This document shows positions 1 through 5,358 of a stretch of 6,047 nucleotides of DNA, in pieces. Within the stretch, counting starts at the first letter, position 1; every line of letters starts with the position of its first letter. The translations under genes and the position numbers were made by a program. The notes below the pieces were generated by a model. It did no database searches. It saw nothing but the letters and a program-made list of their open reading frames with translations, and was not told where the DNA came from. The stretch comes from Sulfurimonas sp. (GTDB lineage Bacteria; Campylobacterota; Campylobacteria; Campylobacterales; Sulfurimonadaceae), in NCBI GenBank assembly GCA_030646745.1, contig JAUSKV010000263.1, positions 1-6,047 on the forward strand. The letters run 5' to 3'.

Positions 1-141
1 GCACATGCCGTTGCATTTGCCATGAAACTTGCAAAAACTTTAGACAAAGATAAAACTATTTTAGTAAATCTAAGTGGTAGAGGCGATAAAGATATAGATT
101 TTGTAATTGAGAATTATCCTATTCCAAACGCTAAGTTTTAG
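1..141 (+). CDS. trpB: Tryptophan synthase beta chain, C-terminal end (partial)
   Basis: This is the last 46 codons of a gene that begins before the window, open in frame 1 to a TAG at 139-141. TrpB is the PLP enzyme that condenses indole with L-serine to make tryptophan, working in the cytoplasm as an alpha2-beta2 complex with TrpA. The visible fragment contains [10 protein letters not shown] (fragment residues 22-31), the signature near the TrpB C-terminus. Its serine (fragment residue 25) corresponds to the residue that contacts the pyridine nitrogen of PLP in the Salmonella enzyme (Ser377). The preceding [11 protein letters not shown] helix matches the AHALAHA-type stretch of the family. 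The GRGDKD form is the classical TrpB1 type. No trpA follows; the next gene is unrelated and a terminator intervenes, so trpB is the last gene of its transcript here. The identification is secure although only the tail is seen. Confidence 0.93.
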   Translation, partial: AHAVAFAMKLAKTLDKDKTILVNLSGRGDKDIDFVIENYPIPNAKF

Positions 142-162
142 TCTCGTTTCATTTTATGACTT

Positions 163-192
163 GGCATGTGGGAATCCACATGCCGTAATTTT
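163..192 (+). terminator. Rho-independent terminator after trpB
   Basis: A perfect 9-bp stem, GGCATGTGG (163-171) with CCACATGCC (176-184), encloses the tetraloop GAAT. It is followed by a T-rich stretch (GTAATTTTCTTCTT). It starts 21 nt after the trpB stop codon, as expected for an intrinsic terminator ending the trp transcript. The T-run is interrupted, so efficiency may be moderate. Confidence 0.8.
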
Positions 193-258
193 CTTCTTAC
201 ATTGAATTAAAAATTCATTCCTATTGCTTTAAATCAAAATATAAAAATATAAAAAGCA

Positions 259-264
259 TATAAT
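259..264 (+). promoter_or_regulatory. Candidate -10 box for the HHE-PAS gene
   Basis: A perfect TATAAT sits 25 nt upstream of the ATG at 289, inside a very A/T-rich stretch (about 230-264). I see no -35 hexamer at the usual 16-18 nt spacing; TTGCTT at 224-229 is too far away. Campylobacterota sigma-70 promoters commonly lack a conserved -35 and rely on the -10 plus A/T-rich upstream DNA, so this layout fits. It would give a short leader of roughly 15-20 nt that still includes the ribosome binding site at 278-283. TATAAT also occurs by chance in DNA this AT-rich. Confidence 0.45.
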
Positions 265-288
265 TCCTCATTATTATAAAGGAAAAAA

Positions 289-1272
289 ATGAGTGAATTT
301 TTAGGTCAGAACACATCTTCAAGCCTTCCAGAAGGTCATCCAATTAAAGTTTATCTGGATGAAAACAAATTAATCAGAGAGTTAATATTCAAAATAAACA
401 GAATAAATATAGAAGAGAGTAGTGAAGAGTTTACAAAACTCTTCTCGAAACTTTGTCTTGTTGAAAAGCATTTTGCCAGAAAAGAGAATCAACTCTTTCC
501 ATACCTGGAAAAATATGGTTGGACAAGCCCTAGTCAAAACATGTGGGCCTTTCATGACCAAATAAGAGATGAGATTAAGGCTGTCCATGGTGCAATTAAA
601 TCTCAAAATACACTCCACATAAGTCAAAATTTACACCGGGTTTTTGAAAGTTTAGAGCATATTTTACAAGTTGAAGAGGGAAGACTTCTGCCAAGAGCAT
701 ACAGCATGTTAAGCAGTGATGATTGGGAAGAGATGAGAGGCGGTGATGAAGAGATAGGTTGGATGTTTGATGAAGCACCTCCTGCTTTTCCTGCCGTAAG
801 TGAACAAGACTATATACATCCTAGCCAAGATACAAAAAAAAGAAAACTCCCGTTCTCTCTTGATGATAGAATCAAGCTTGATGAGGGTTATTTGCTTCCT
901 GATCAGATTAACTGGCTTCTTAAATTTATGCCTGTTGATATCACTTATGTCGATGAAAACGATATTGTCTTATTCTACAACCGTGGAGACAACAGAGTAT
1001 TTCCAAGAAGTGCAGGTATCATCGGTAGAGAAGTGAAGTTTTGTCATCCTCCTAAAAGCGTTGATCAGGTTTTATTGATACTAAGAGAATTTAAAGCCGG
1101 AAGAAGAGATGAAGCAGAATTCTGGATAACATTTAAAGATAAGTTTATTCATATCAGATACTTCGCTATTAGAGATGATAAGGGTTCATATAAAGGGGTA
1201 ATAGAAGTTAGTCAGGACGTTACGCACATTAGAAGTCTTGAAGGTCAGCAGAGATTACTTGACTGGGAATAG
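289..1272 (+). CDS. Hemerythrin HHE-PAS domain protein (DUF438-like)
   Basis: A 327-residue soluble protein with no signal peptide or membrane segment. Residues about 15-150 form a hemerythrin-type HHE four-helix bundle. Candidate diiron ligands are H17, H61 and E66 (in KHFARKENQLFPYLEKYG), H89 (in MWAFHDQIRDE), and H124 and/or E129-E130 (in HILQVEEGRLLP). A proline-rich linker follows the EIGW motif. Residues about 205-315 form a PAS domain with the family stretches LKFMPVDITYVDEND, FPRSAGIIGREV, CHPPKSV, AEFWI and FIHIRYFAIRDDKG; it ends in LEGQQRLLDWE. This order matches the DUF438/HHE/PAS family, but the small N-terminal DUF438 domain is missing, because the HHE bundle starts almost at the N-terminus. 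Diiron HHE domains bind O2 or respond to NO or redox state; a sensory role is inferred. No kinase, GGDEF or DNA-binding output is present. The start is supported by AAAGGA at 278-283, 5 nt before the ATG. It stands alone between a terminator and a 280-nt gap. Confidence 0.85.
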   Translation: MSEFLGQNTSSSLPEGHPIKVYLDENKLIRELIFKINRINIEESSEEFTKLFSKLCLVEKHFARKENQLFPYLEKYGWTSPSQNMWAFHDQIRDEIKAVHGAIKSQNTLHISQNLHRVFESLEHILQVEEGRLLPRAYSMLSSDDWEEMRGGDEEIGWMFDEAPPAFPAVSEQDYIHPSQDTKKRKLPFSLDDRIKLDEGYLLPDQINWLLKFMPVDITYVDENDIVLFYNRGDNRVFPRSAGIIGREVKFCHPPKSVDQVLLILREFKAGRRDEAEFWITFKDKFIHIRYFAIRDDKGSYKGVIEVSQDVTHIRSLEGQQRLLDWE

Positions 1273-1337
1273 GTAAAAGTAGAGAGCGTAGTTTAGTAAG
1301 AAAAAAATATAATTTATGGCTTAATTTTTTGATAAAA

Positions 1338-1357
1338 ATCCCAGTGTAAACCGGGAT
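1338..1357 (-). terminator. Possible minus-strand intrinsic terminator in the intergenic region
   Basis: ATCCC (1338-1342) pairs with GGGAT (1353-1357). One A/C mismatch follows, then GT (1344-1345) pairs with AC (1350-1351) around a four-base loop. Read on the minus strand, the stem runs straight into TTTTT (opposite 1338-1334), which is the intrinsic-terminator pattern. On the plus strand no T-run follows, but the loop reads GTAA, a GNRA-type tetraloop. No minus-strand gene ends here. It could stop read-through from the infA side, end an antisense RNA, or be a plus-strand RNA hairpin. Confidence 0.35.
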
Positions 1358-1434
1358 AACGAAGTATAATCTTTATGAATGAGGTAAAAGACCATACAAG
1401 GAGAATCGTAGTAGCATTGTATATTTAATTTGTT

Positions 1435-1456
1435 ACAAAATCGTTAACAGATTTGT
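1435..1456. repeat. Imperfect inverted repeat overlapping a candidate promoter
   Basis: ACAAAATC (1435-1442) and GATTTGT (1450-1456) are complementary apart from one extra A in the left arm. They are separated by GTTAACA, which contains the candidate -35 TTAACA. The position over the promoter would suit an operator for a dimeric repressor, but the arms are short and A/T-rich, so chance cannot be excluded. Confidence 0.25.
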
Positions 1457-1473
1457 ATCTATTTTTTGATAAT
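1444..1473 (+). promoter_or_regulatory. Candidate sigma-70 promoter for the chorismate mutase
   Basis: TTAACA (1444-1449) and GATAAT (1468-1473) are separated by 18 nt, close to the TTGACA/TATAAT consensus and spacing. Transcription would begin around 1480, leaving a leader of about 70 nt that contains the 12-codon ORF at 1505-1543. An alternative perfect TATAAT at 1365-1370 has no -35 at proper spacing. Confidence 0.4.
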
Positions 1474-1504
1474 ATACATAGTCAAATATATTAATGGGCA
1501 GAAA

Positions 1505-1543
1505 ATGAAAGAAATATTTTCTAATCTATCTCAAGCACTATAA
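1505..1543 (+). other. Tiny upstream ORF (12 codons) ending in the next gene's RBS
   Basis: ATG at 1505 opens the 12-codon reading frame MKEIFSNLSQAL, and its TAA at 1541-1543 overlaps the AAAGGA (1542-1547) of the chorismate mutase. It lies in the same frame as that gene, separated only by this stop. It has no good Shine-Dalgarno of its own, and a four-codon ORF (ATG at 1494, TGA at 1506-1508) overlaps its start. The peptide has one Phe and no run of Phe, Tyr or Trp, so it is not a classical aromatic attenuator leader. It could couple translation to the downstream start or be chance. Confidence 0.2.
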
Positions 1544-1547
1544 AGGA
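1542..1547 (+). promoter_or_regulatory. Ribosome binding site that decides the chorismate mutase start
   Basis: AAAGGA lies exactly 5 nt before the ATG at 1553. The in-frame ATG at 1547 overlaps the last base of this Shine-Dalgarno, so it cannot be served by it. The start at 1553 is therefore preferred, and the protein loses the extra Met-Asn seen in the longer reading. Confidence 0.75.
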
Positions 1548-1552
1548 TGAAC

Positions 1553-1846
1553 ATGAAAGTTTATAACTCATTGGAAGAAGTGAGACACGATATAGACATA
1601 CTCGATACGAAGCTAGTTGATTTAATAGCGGAGAGAAGTCAGCTAATACGCCAAGTTGCCAAGTTTAAGAATAGCGTTGAAGAGGTAAAGGCTGAGGATA
1701 GAATTGAGTTTATATTACAAAAAGCTAGACAACAGGCTATAGAACTTGGATTATCTCCAAATTTGATATCAGAACTATTTACTATTATGATTAATGAAAT
1801 GGTTGAGACGGAGATTTCTGAATTTAGAAATAAACAATCTTTTTAA
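1553..1846 (+). CDS. Stand-alone chorismate mutase, AroQ type
   Basis: A 97-residue all-helical protein of the AroQ (chorismate mutase type II) family, which rearranges chorismate to prephenate for Phe and Tyr synthesis in the cytoplasm. From the preferred start at 1553, the active-site residues fall at nearly the same positions as in the E. coli CM domain: R11 (EEVRHDIDILD), R28 (AERSQLI), K39 (VAKFKN) and R50 (AEDRIE). The third helix reads GLSPNLISELFTIMINEMVETE. The position matching E. coli Gln88 appears to be Glu87, a substitution known from yeast chorismate mutase (Glu246). The length is that of a free-standing mutase; no prephenate dehydratase, dehydrogenase or DAHP synthase domain is attached. 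The related PchB isochorismate-pyruvate lyase has the same fold and cannot be excluded, but no isochorismate synthase gene is nearby. It is convergent with infA and shares a terminator with it. Confidence 0.85.
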   Translation: MKVYNSLEEVRHDIDILDTKLVDLIAERSQLIRQVAKFKNSVEEVKAEDRIEFILQKARQQAIELGLSPNLISELFTIMINEMVETEISEFRNKQSF

Positions 1847-1851
1847 TTCAG

Positions 1852-1878
1852 ATAAAAAGAGGTTATTCCTCTTTTTAT
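1852..1878. terminator. Bidirectional terminator between convergent genes
   Basis: ATAAAAAGAGG (1852-1862) and CCTCTTTTTAT (1868-1878) form a perfect 11-bp stem around a TTATT loop. The T-tract lies in the 3' arm on either strand, so the hairpin can end both the chorismate mutase transcript (stop at 1844-1846) and the infA transcript from the other side. The infA stop codon (1875-1877) lies inside the stem. The 28-nt gap between the two coding regions consists almost entirely of this element. Confidence 0.8.
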
Positions 1879-2093
1879 TTATATCTGTACGTGATTCGTC
1901 CCTTATCAAGACTATAGGGTGTTAGTTCTAGTTTAACACGGTCACCTGGAAGTATTTTGATATAGTGCATACGCATTTTACCTGCGATATGACATAAAAT
2001 AATATGTCCATTTTCTAATTCAACACGAAATGTTGCATTTGGCAAAGCCTCTATGATTTTGCCATCAACTTCGATAACATCCGATTTAGCCAT
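1875..2093 (-). CDS. infA: Translation initiation factor IF-1
   Basis: This 72-residue protein has the standard IF-1 length and OB-fold: [13 protein letters not shown], the [12 protein letters not shown] strand pair, [22 protein letters not shown], and the closing [19 protein letters not shown]-1 binds the 30S A site and assists IF-2 and IF-3 during initiation. An AAGGA Shine-Dalgarno (opposite 2101-2105) lies 7 nt before the ATG, in the 18-nt gap after map. It is the last gene of the minus-strand operon, and its stop codon is embedded in the terminator hairpin. In many bacteria infA is followed by rpmJ and rpsM of the alpha operon; here the next DNA is a convergent gene, so that link is broken. 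The identification is certain from sequence. Confidence 0.97.
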   Translation of the reverse strand: MAKSDVIEVDGKIIEALPNATFRVELENGHIILCHIAGKMRMHYIKILPGDRVKLELTPYSLDKGRITYRYK

Positions 2094-2111
2094 TATATAT
2101 TCCTTACTTCT

Positions 2112-2870
2112 CTATGCAAGAGATAAAATTTCAGCTTTACCGTTGATAACTGCAACAGTATGCTCATAGTGTGAACCGCGCAAACCATCGGCACTAACAA
2201 CATCCCACTTATTTTCTAAAATAATTGGTTTTGAATTTTTTTGACAAATCATAGGCTCAAGACAAAAAACCATTCCGTTTTTAATCTTTGGACCTGCCTT
2301 GGCATTCTTTCCATCTAAATAATTCGGTATTTCAGGCTCTTCATGAGGTTTTTTTCCTATTCCATGTCCGCAAAAACTATGAAGCGGAACAAAACCTCTT
2401 GCTCTTATGAAATTTTCCATTAATAAAGAGAGCTCTTTAAATCGCATCCCCTCTTTTATCTCACCTATCGCATGGTATAAGGTATCTTTTGCACATGCGA
2501 TTAAATCTTCATCTTCTTGGCTTATTTTTCCAACTGCTACCGTAATGGCAGCATCACCGAAATATCCTTCAAGTTCAGTTCCGATATCATAACCTATAAC
2601 ATCTCCCTCTTGAAGCCTATAATCTGTTGGAATACCATGAATAATTACTTGATTGAGTGAGGTACAAACAGCATTAGGAAAACCATAGAGACCTTTAAAA
2701 GAGGGGTTTGCACCATGAGAGCGGATAAAATCCTCTGCCATGGCATCAAGTTCTTTTAGTGAGATTCCTACTTTTGTATTTAAACGCAGAAGTTCTAAAG
2801 CACCGCCAACAATTTTGTTAGCAGCCCTTAATTTTTCAATTTCATCAGATTTTCTAAGCGCAATGGCCAT
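2112..2870 (-). CDS. map: Methionine aminopeptidase, type I
   Basis: A 252-residue cytosolic metalloenzyme that removes the N-terminal methionine from nascent proteins. The five dimetal ligands of the pita-bread fold are all visible: D95 (IGYDIGTE), D106 (YFGDAAIT), H169 (CGHGIG), E205 (FCLEPMI) and E236 (HYEHT). The conserved substrate-side histidines are H78 (IIHGIP) and H176 (KKPHEEPEIPNY). It has no N-terminal zinc-finger extension and no insert, so it is the plain bacterial type Ia form, slightly shorter than the E. coli protein. The ATG follows the secY stop by 2 nt (TAA-AA-ATG) and has no clear Shine-Dalgarno, only G-pairs within GCGGTTGGT, so re-initiation by ribosomes finishing secY is likely. 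The secY-map-infA order is also found in Helicobacter. Confidence 0.97.
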   Translation of the reverse strand: MAIALRKSDEIEKLRAANKIVGGALELLRLNTKVGISLKELDAMAEDFIRSHGANPSFKGLYGFPNAVCTSLNQVIIHGIPTDYRLQEGDVIGYDIGTELEGYFGDAAITVAVGKISQEDEDLIACAKDTLYHAIGEIKEGMRFKELSLLMENFIRARGFVPLHSFCGHGIGKKPHEEPEIPNYLDGKNAKAGPKIKNGMVFCLEPMICQKNSKPIILENKWDVVSADGLRGSHYEHTVAVINGKAEILSLA

Positions 2871-2872
2871 TT

Positions 2873-4135
2873 TTATAGACCAACCGCACTTAGTGTTTCA
2901 TATTTGCTCATATATAGCTGAGCTTCTATTTTTCTCATAGTATCAAGTGCAACTTGAACAACAATCAGGACTGCTGTTCCACCAAAGAAAAATGGTACGC
3001 CCATTCCCTTGATAATCATAAATGGAAGTGTCGCAACAAGACCAAGGTAAAGAGCACCCGTAAATGTTAATCTACTCGCAGTTTCATTTAAAAACTCTTT
3101 TGTAGCTTCACCTGTACGAATACCTGGAATAAATCCACCTTGTCTTTTTAAATTATCTGCAATGTCTTTTGCATTAAATGTAATTGATGCATAAAAGAAT
3201 GCAAAAAATACAACAAAAACAAAGGTTAACAAGTTGAAAAAGTAACTATTCGGGTGTAATAAATCAGCTATACCTTGAATAGTAGGGTTAGTACTACTCG
3301 ATAAAACTGTCATAGGAAACATTAATATTGCACTCGCAAAAATAACAGGAATAACACCGGCTAAATTCACTTTAATTGGAATATAGTTCATAACTCTTTT
3401 GTTTTGGTTTTGCATCATAGTCTTTTTAGCATATGTAATAGGAACACGACGCTCACCAAGCTCAACATAAATTATTATTGCAACAGTTCCTAGTATAAGC
3501 GCCAAAATAGCAATTACAGTTAGAAAGCCCATAGCACCGGTATTTACCATTGTTACAGTTTGACCTATAGCACTCGGAATTGCTGAAACTATACCTGCAA
3601 AGATAATTAAAGAGATTCCATTGCCTATTCCGCTTTGAGTAATCTGTTCACCTATCCACATTAAAAGCATTGTTCCCGCTAACATTGAAACAGCAGAAAG
3701 TGTAATAAATGTAGTATGGTCAACTAATATAGCACTATTCCCACTTGGTCCGGTTAAACTTTGAAGTCCAACACTCACACCTATAGCTTGAATTATAGTA
3801 ATAACAATTGTCGCATAGCGAATAATCTGCATATACTTCACCATACCGTCACGCTCTTTTTTCATTTGACCTAAAGTAGGAAATGTAGCAGCTAAAAGCT
3901 CCATAATAATTGAGGCAGTGATGTAAGGCATAATACCAAGCGATATGATTGAGAGTCTCTCAACAGCGTTACCGCTGAACATATTGAAAAGACCAAGTGC
4001 ATCTGATTGATGTGAATCGAAGAATGAGGCTATAACAGCAGTATCTACGCCTGGCACTGGCACATAGGCCAGTAGGCGGTAGATAAATAAAAACCCTATT
4101 GTAATAAGTATCTTATTAACCAGATTTTTATTCAC
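2873..4135 (-). CDS. secY: Protein translocase subunit SecY
   Basis: A 420-residue, ten-helix inner-membrane channel of the SecYEG translocon. TM1 begins almost at the N-terminus (about residues 8-26, ending YVPVPGVD), about 20 residues earlier than in E. coli. The plug and TM2 region is at 47-81 (GLFNMFSG, SLGIMPYITASI). TM5 contains ITQSGIGNGISLI (165-177). The cytoplasmic C4 loop has GERRVPITYAKK (227-238), and PIKVNLAGVIPVIFAS is at 253-268. The C5 loop reads GGFIPGIRTGEAT (333-345), where R340 matches the essential E. coli Arg357; the usual Pro after it is Thr. The start codon is GTG (opposite 4133-4135), 2 nt after the rplO stop, without a good Shine-Dalgarno, so coupling to rplO translation is inferred. 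The start is supported because the resulting MNKNLVNKILIT N-terminus resembles short epsilonproteobacterial SecY proteins as I recall them. Confidence 0.97.
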   Translation of the reverse strand: MNKNLVNKILITIGFLFIYRLLAYVPVPGVDTAVIASFFDSHQSDALGLFNMFSGNAVERLSIISLGIMPYITASIIMELLAATFPTLGQMKKERDGMVKYMQIIRYATIVITIIQAIGVSVGLQSLTGPSGNSAILVDHTTFITLSAVSMLAGTMLLMWIGEQITQSGIGNGISLIIFAGIVSAIPSAIGQTVTMVNTGAMGFLTVIAILALILGTVAIIIYVELGERRVPITYAKKTMMQNQNKRVMNYIPIKVNLAGVIPVIFASAILMFPMTVLSSSTNPTIQGIADLLHPNSYFFNLLTFVFVVFFAFFYASITFNAKDIADNLKRQGGFIPGIRTGEATKEFLNETASRLTFTGALYLGLVATLPFMIIKGMGVPFFFGGTAVLIVVQVALDTMRKIEAQLYMSKYETLSAVGL

Positions 4136-4137
4136 GA

Positions 4138-4536
4138 CTAGTTACCAGTTGTAGTAATGTTTTCGTCTTTAATTTTTGATGCTAAATCTTTTGCAGTAGC
4201 ACCAACCAATTTAACTTTAGTAACCATAGCACTGATTTTATGAACACTACGGATTGTTTCCATAGTAATTTCAGCCAATTCAGCGATAGCATTGATTCTT
4301 TCAACATTGATTACATAAGGTTTTACGACACGAGAAGTAAATCCAATTTTAGGTAATCTTCTTGCAAGTGGAGTTTGTCCACCTTCAAAGTTTCTTTTTC
4401 TTGAACTACCAGAACGAGCAGTTTGACCCTTTCCGCCACGAGTAGAAGTCTTACCCATGCCAGAACCTTGTCCGCGACCAACACGCTTACGAGAAGATGT
4501 TGAACCCTCAGCAGGTGTTAAATTTTCAATACCCAT
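4138..4536 (-). CDS. rplO: 50S ribosomal protein L15
   Basis: This 132-residue protein has the L15 hallmarks. A basic, glycine-rich extended N-terminus ([22 protein letters not shown], in two parts at about 17-26 and 27-38) is followed by [17 protein letters not shown], and then a small globular domain with YVINVERI and KVKLVGA. L15 binds 23S rRNA and is a late assembly protein of the large subunit. It is about a dozen residues shorter than E. coli L15, and its C-terminus ([14 protein letters not shown]) replaces the usual FSxxA..IE..GG ending. This is the Campylobacter-like form rather than damage. The Shine-Dalgarno AAAGGA (opposite 4543-4548) lies within the last codons of rpsE, and the intergenic gap is only 3 nt. 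No rpmD lies between them. Confidence 0.97.
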   Translation of the reverse strand: MGIENLTPAEGSTSSRKRVGRGQGSGMGKTSTRGGKGQTARSGSSRKRNFEGGQTPLARRLPKIGFTSRVVKPYVINVERINAIAELAEITMETIRSVHKISAMVTKVKLVGATAKDLASKIKDENITTTGN

Positions 4537-4539
4537 TTT

Positions 4540-4980
4540 CTATCCTTTTATGCGAGACAATGCTTCGATTGTAGCACGCACTAGTGTGTTTGGATTGTTA
4601 GAGCCAATTGATTTAGTAAGAATATCTTTAACACCAGCAAGCTCAAGAACATGACGAGCAGCTCCACCAGAGATAACACCAGTACCTTCTGATGCAGGCT
4701 TTAATAAAACACGGCTTGCGTTATATTTATGCTCAATATCATGTGCAATTGTTGAACCTTTAATCTTAACAACTGTTAAGTTTTTAAAAGCGTTATCAAC
4801 TGCTTTACGAATAGCATCTGGAACCTCTTTAGCTTTACCAACACCATATCCAACAGTACCTTTTTTGTTACCTACAACGATAAGTGCAGTAAAACGAAAA
4901 CGGCGACCACCTTTTACAACTTTAGTTACACGACCAATATTTACAATTGATTCTTCAAATTCATCTCTATTGATTTCCAT
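4540..4980 (-). CDS. rpsE: 30S ribosomal protein S5
   Basis: A 146-residue S5. The N-terminal double-stranded-RNA-binding-like domain carries the S5 signature at about residues 24-56 ([18 protein letters not shown], then [17 protein letters not shown]). The C-terminal domain carries [28 protein letters not shown] in the usual place, followed by [16 protein letters not shown]5 lies at the back of the 30S subunit, helps decoding accuracy and contacts S4 and S8. It lacks the roughly 20-residue C-terminal tail of E. coli S5, as in Campylobacter relatives. A GGGG Shine-Dalgarno (opposite 4986-4989) lies 5 nt before the ATG and overlaps the end of rplR by a base. The order rplR-rpsE-rplO is standard apart from the missing rpmD. 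Confidence 0.97.
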   Translation of the reverse strand: MEINRDEFEESIVNIGRVTKVVKGGRRFRFTALIVVGNKKGTVGYGVGKAKEVPDAIRKAVDNAFKNLTVVKIKGSTIAHDIEHKYNASRVLLKPASEGTGVISGGAARHVLELAGVKDILTKSIGSNNPNTLVRATIEALSRIKG

Positions 4981-4988
4981 CTTGGCCC

Positions 4989-5345
4989 CTAGAACTTAAT
5001 TTCGTTAGCACGAAGTGCGTCACCAAATGCAGCGATAACGCCATGGTATTGGTAACCATTACGGTCAAATACAATTTCAGAAATATTAGCTTTTTTTAGC
5101 GTAGCAGCAAATGCCGCGCCAAGTGCAGCTGCACCTTCTCTGTTTGATTTATGACCTGTCGACTTTGAGTGAAGTGCAGCTACTGTTGTAGCAGTTACAT
5201 CATCAATAGCTTGTACACTTATATAACGATTTGAACGAAATACAGAAACACGAGGAAGTGAAGCACAACCAGATATTTTTGCACGAATACGACGCTTACG
5301 CTTTAAGCGATTAGCAACTTTGCTTTTTAATACTTTAGCATTCAT
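4989..5345 (-). CDS. rplR: 50S ribosomal protein L18
   Basis: This 118-residue protein has normal L18 length. It has a basic N-terminus ([18 protein letters not shown]), then [19 protein letters not shown], a central alanine-rich helix region and the C-terminal [22 protein letters not shown], given here only as a position (about residues 92-113). L18 binds 5S rRNA and, with L5, anchors it in the central protuberance. A very strong Shine-Dalgarno, AAGGGGGGAG (opposite 5360-5351), precedes the ATG and overlaps the rplF stop codon, so translation of rplF and rplR is physically linked. The gap to rplF is 13 nt. Confidence 0.96.
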   Translation of the reverse strand: MNAKVLKSKVANRLKRKRRIRAKISGCASLPRVSVFRSNRYISVQAIDDVTATTVAALHSKSTGHKSNREGAAALGAAFAATLKKANISEIVFDRNGYQYHGVIAAFGDALRANEIKF

Positions 5346-5358
5346 TTATACTCCCCCC

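Larger units (their letters stand above)
1273..1552. other. Intergenic region of 280 nt with possible regulatory elements
   Basis: I find no gene of convincing size here and no clear terminator for the HHE-PAS gene; only A/T-only partial stems occur near 1300-1330. The stretch contains three TATAAT or GATAAT boxes (1308-1313, 1365-1370, 1468-1473), a hairpin at 1338-1357, an imperfect inverted repeat at 1435-1456, and a 12-nt direct repeat (ATTTTTTGATAA at 1324-1335 and 1461-1472). It also holds two tiny ATG-initiated ORFs: 1375-1428 (17 codons, no Shine-Dalgarno) and 1505-1543 (12 codons). A 7-bp arm pair, TGTATAT (1418-1424) and ATATACA (1472-1478), could close a larger fold around the 1435-1456 element. 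The missing terminator leaves open that HHE-PAS transcripts run on into the chorismate mutase gene. Confidence 0.6.

Noticed and set aside
382..1036. Open frames of 60-81 codons overlapping the HHE-PAS gene (minus strand 382-627 and 596-778; plus strand 800-1036)
   Set aside because: They lie wholly inside a gene with clear domain matches, have no recognisable protein features and no supporting ribosome binding site.
1308..1370. Perfect TATAAT boxes at 1308-1313 and 1365-1370 as promoters
   Set aside because: Neither has a -35 at suitable spacing, and such matches are expected by chance in DNA this AT-rich. They are noted but not called.
1375..1428. A 17-codon ORF (begins MNEVKDHTRR) in the intergenic region
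   Set aside because: It has no Shine-Dalgarno, is very short and resembles no known leader peptide. Reading past its stop gives no recognisable protein, so a decayed gene is not supported.
1547..1552. ATG at 1547 as the chorismate mutase start
   Set aside because: It overlaps the last base of the AAAGGA Shine-Dalgarno, while the ATG at 1553 has ideal 5-nt spacing.
2407..2940. Plus-strand open frames at 2407-2592 and 2740-2940, opposite map and secY
   Set aside because: They are antisense shadows of well-identified genes and show no family features.
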